A program made the translations under genes and the position numbers. Source: M3007 sp031425035 (GTDB taxonomy: Bacteria; Bacteroidota; Bacteroidia; Chitinophagales; Saprospiraceae). From it: a stretch of DNA of 64,000 nt. Below the pieces are notes generated by a model that ran no database searches, was not told the origin of the DNA, and was given only the letters and a program-made list of their open reading frames with translations. Positions 63,545 to 64,000 of the stretch are shown piece by piece. The DNA lies in assembly GCA_031425035.1 (NCBI GenBank), contig JANPIN010000040.1, forward strand, positions 1 through 64,000. Reading direction: 5' to 3'. Within the stretch, counting starts at the first letter, position 1; every line of letters starts with the position of its first letter.

Positions 63545-64000
63545 CTATTTGGTCGCAGCGGTCGGTTCGGTTTTATTGCCTGTACTAAAAGTCAGCTGCG
63601 TCGTGGCGTTCCGTGGCGAAACCCGCGCATAACCCTGCATTTCCTGGTGCAGCGCCGAGCAGAAGTCGGTGCAGTAAAAGGCCACCACGCCCACACGATC
63701 CGGTACCCACTTGAGGGTGCAGGTTTCGCCCGGCATAATGAGGATCTCGGCATTGTTGGCGCCCTTCACCGCAAAACCATGCGGCACATCCCAGTCTTGT
63801 TCGAGGTTGGTCACGTGGAAATACACCTCGTCGCCAAGCCGGATCCCTTCGATATTATCGGGTACGAAGTGCGAGCGAATGGAAGTCATATTAACGTGCA
63901 CCTTGTTGCCTTCCCGGAACACTTTCGCCTCTTTTTCTCCCTTGGAAACGTAGGGATGGTGGTTGTCTTCGATCTTGAAAATCCGGACCGATTTCGGCGC
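63545..64000 (-). CDS. nosZ: Nitrous oxide reductase NosZ, C-terminal part (partial)
   Basis: The last 151 codons are visible; the gene continues beyond the window. The CuA-binding motif is CTDFCSALHQEMQGY with both cysteines, the histidine and the methionine, preceded by the cupredoxin strands (VYFHVTNLEQDWDVPHGFAV). It reduces N2O to N2 in the periplasm. The gene order and the lack of a NosR-type gene here fit clade II. A short Lys/Thr-rich tail ends the protein. Confidence 0.93.
   Translation of the reverse strand, partial: APKSVRIFKIEDNHHPYVSKGEKEAKVFREGNKVHVNMTSIRSHFVPDNIEGIRLGDEVYFHVTNLEQDWDVPHGFAVKGANNAEILIMPGETCTLKWVPDRVGVVAFYCTDFCSALHQEMQGYARVSPRNATTQLTFSTGNKTEPTAATK

Overview
The window reads as chromosomal DNA of a member of the Bacteroidota, most like the Saprospiria (Haliscomenobacter/Lewinella-like bacteria). 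The evidence is a giant SprB/HYR-repeat surface protein with a type IX secretion sorting tail, promoter boxes of the TAnnTTTG type, OMP-barrel and Reg_prop families, an NADP malic enzyme fused to a phosphotransacetylase domain, and a nos cluster with the gene order typical of clade II N2O reducers. Base composition is mid-to-high GC, with two clearly AT-richer genes (22246-23355 and 53018-54091).

Layout. 1-7.5 kb: 3' part of a giant secreted adhesin-like gene, then a long inverted repeat that looks like a MITE. 7.8-17.1 kb: maeB, a NIPSNAP lipoprotein, an outer-membrane barrel protein, a phytanoyl-CoA dioxygenase-family enzyme, and a 7TM-DISM histidine kinase with its NarL-type regulator. 17.1-18.4 kb: a repeat-rich patch with an AraC-type gene, a duplicated copy of that gene's 3' end, and the tail of an IS3-family transposase.

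18.4-30.5 kb: a co-directional accessory cluster. It holds an unknown lipoprotein, a radical SAM protein, an outer-membrane barrel protein, a fatty acid hydroxylase/sterol desaturase, an OleD-like reductase, a lactonase-like metallo-beta-lactamase-fold hydrolase, a KAS III/OleA-like condensing enzyme, a membrane-anchored sulfotransferase, an APS kinase and an OleC-like AMP-dependent ligase. An internally deleted IS3-family element sits just before the ligase. My reading is a pathway for a head-to-head condensed, probably sulfated, lipid in which the usual OleB is absent and a lactonase-type hydrolase is present. This is the best candidate here for an undescribed system.

30.6-46.6 kb: a complete L-rhamnose utilisation locus: alpha-L-rhamnosidase, a ThuA/sugar-dehydrogenase/PKD/cytochrome c fusion, transporter RhaT, bifunctional aldolase/dehydrogenase, SGNH esterase, mutarotase, isomerase, kinase and an FMN L-lactate dehydrogenase. 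A divergent AAA_14/DUF4143 ATPase gene interrupts it. The genes describe release of rhamnose, uptake, conversion to DHAP and L-lactaldehyde, and oxidation via L-lactate to pyruvate.

46.6-51.4 kb: an SRPBCC protein, a REPIN-like repeat, a WYL regulator, nagA, several long perfect hairpins, and a two-gene stress operon (thioredoxin-like/Usp/Usp fusion plus a CBS protein). It is divergent from a receiver-Crp fusion regulator at 51.6 kb, with an FNR-type box between them. 52.6-55 kb is a gene graveyard: an ssb gene with three nonsense codons, an AT-rich propeller lipoprotein, a frameshifted DUF2231 membrane protein joined to the 3' end of a histidine kinase. 55.2-58.6 kb: a rubrerythrin-VIT1 protein carrying a 30-bp palindrome inside its coding sequence, an AI-2E transporter, a 36-codon Hsp20 N-terminal remnant and a Kelch-like secreted protein. 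58.6-64 kb: nosZ (partial), nosL, nosD, cupin, fasciclin, nosF and nosY on the minus strand.

No tRNA, rRNA or CRISPR array was seen. All functional statements come from reading motifs by eye; no search was run.
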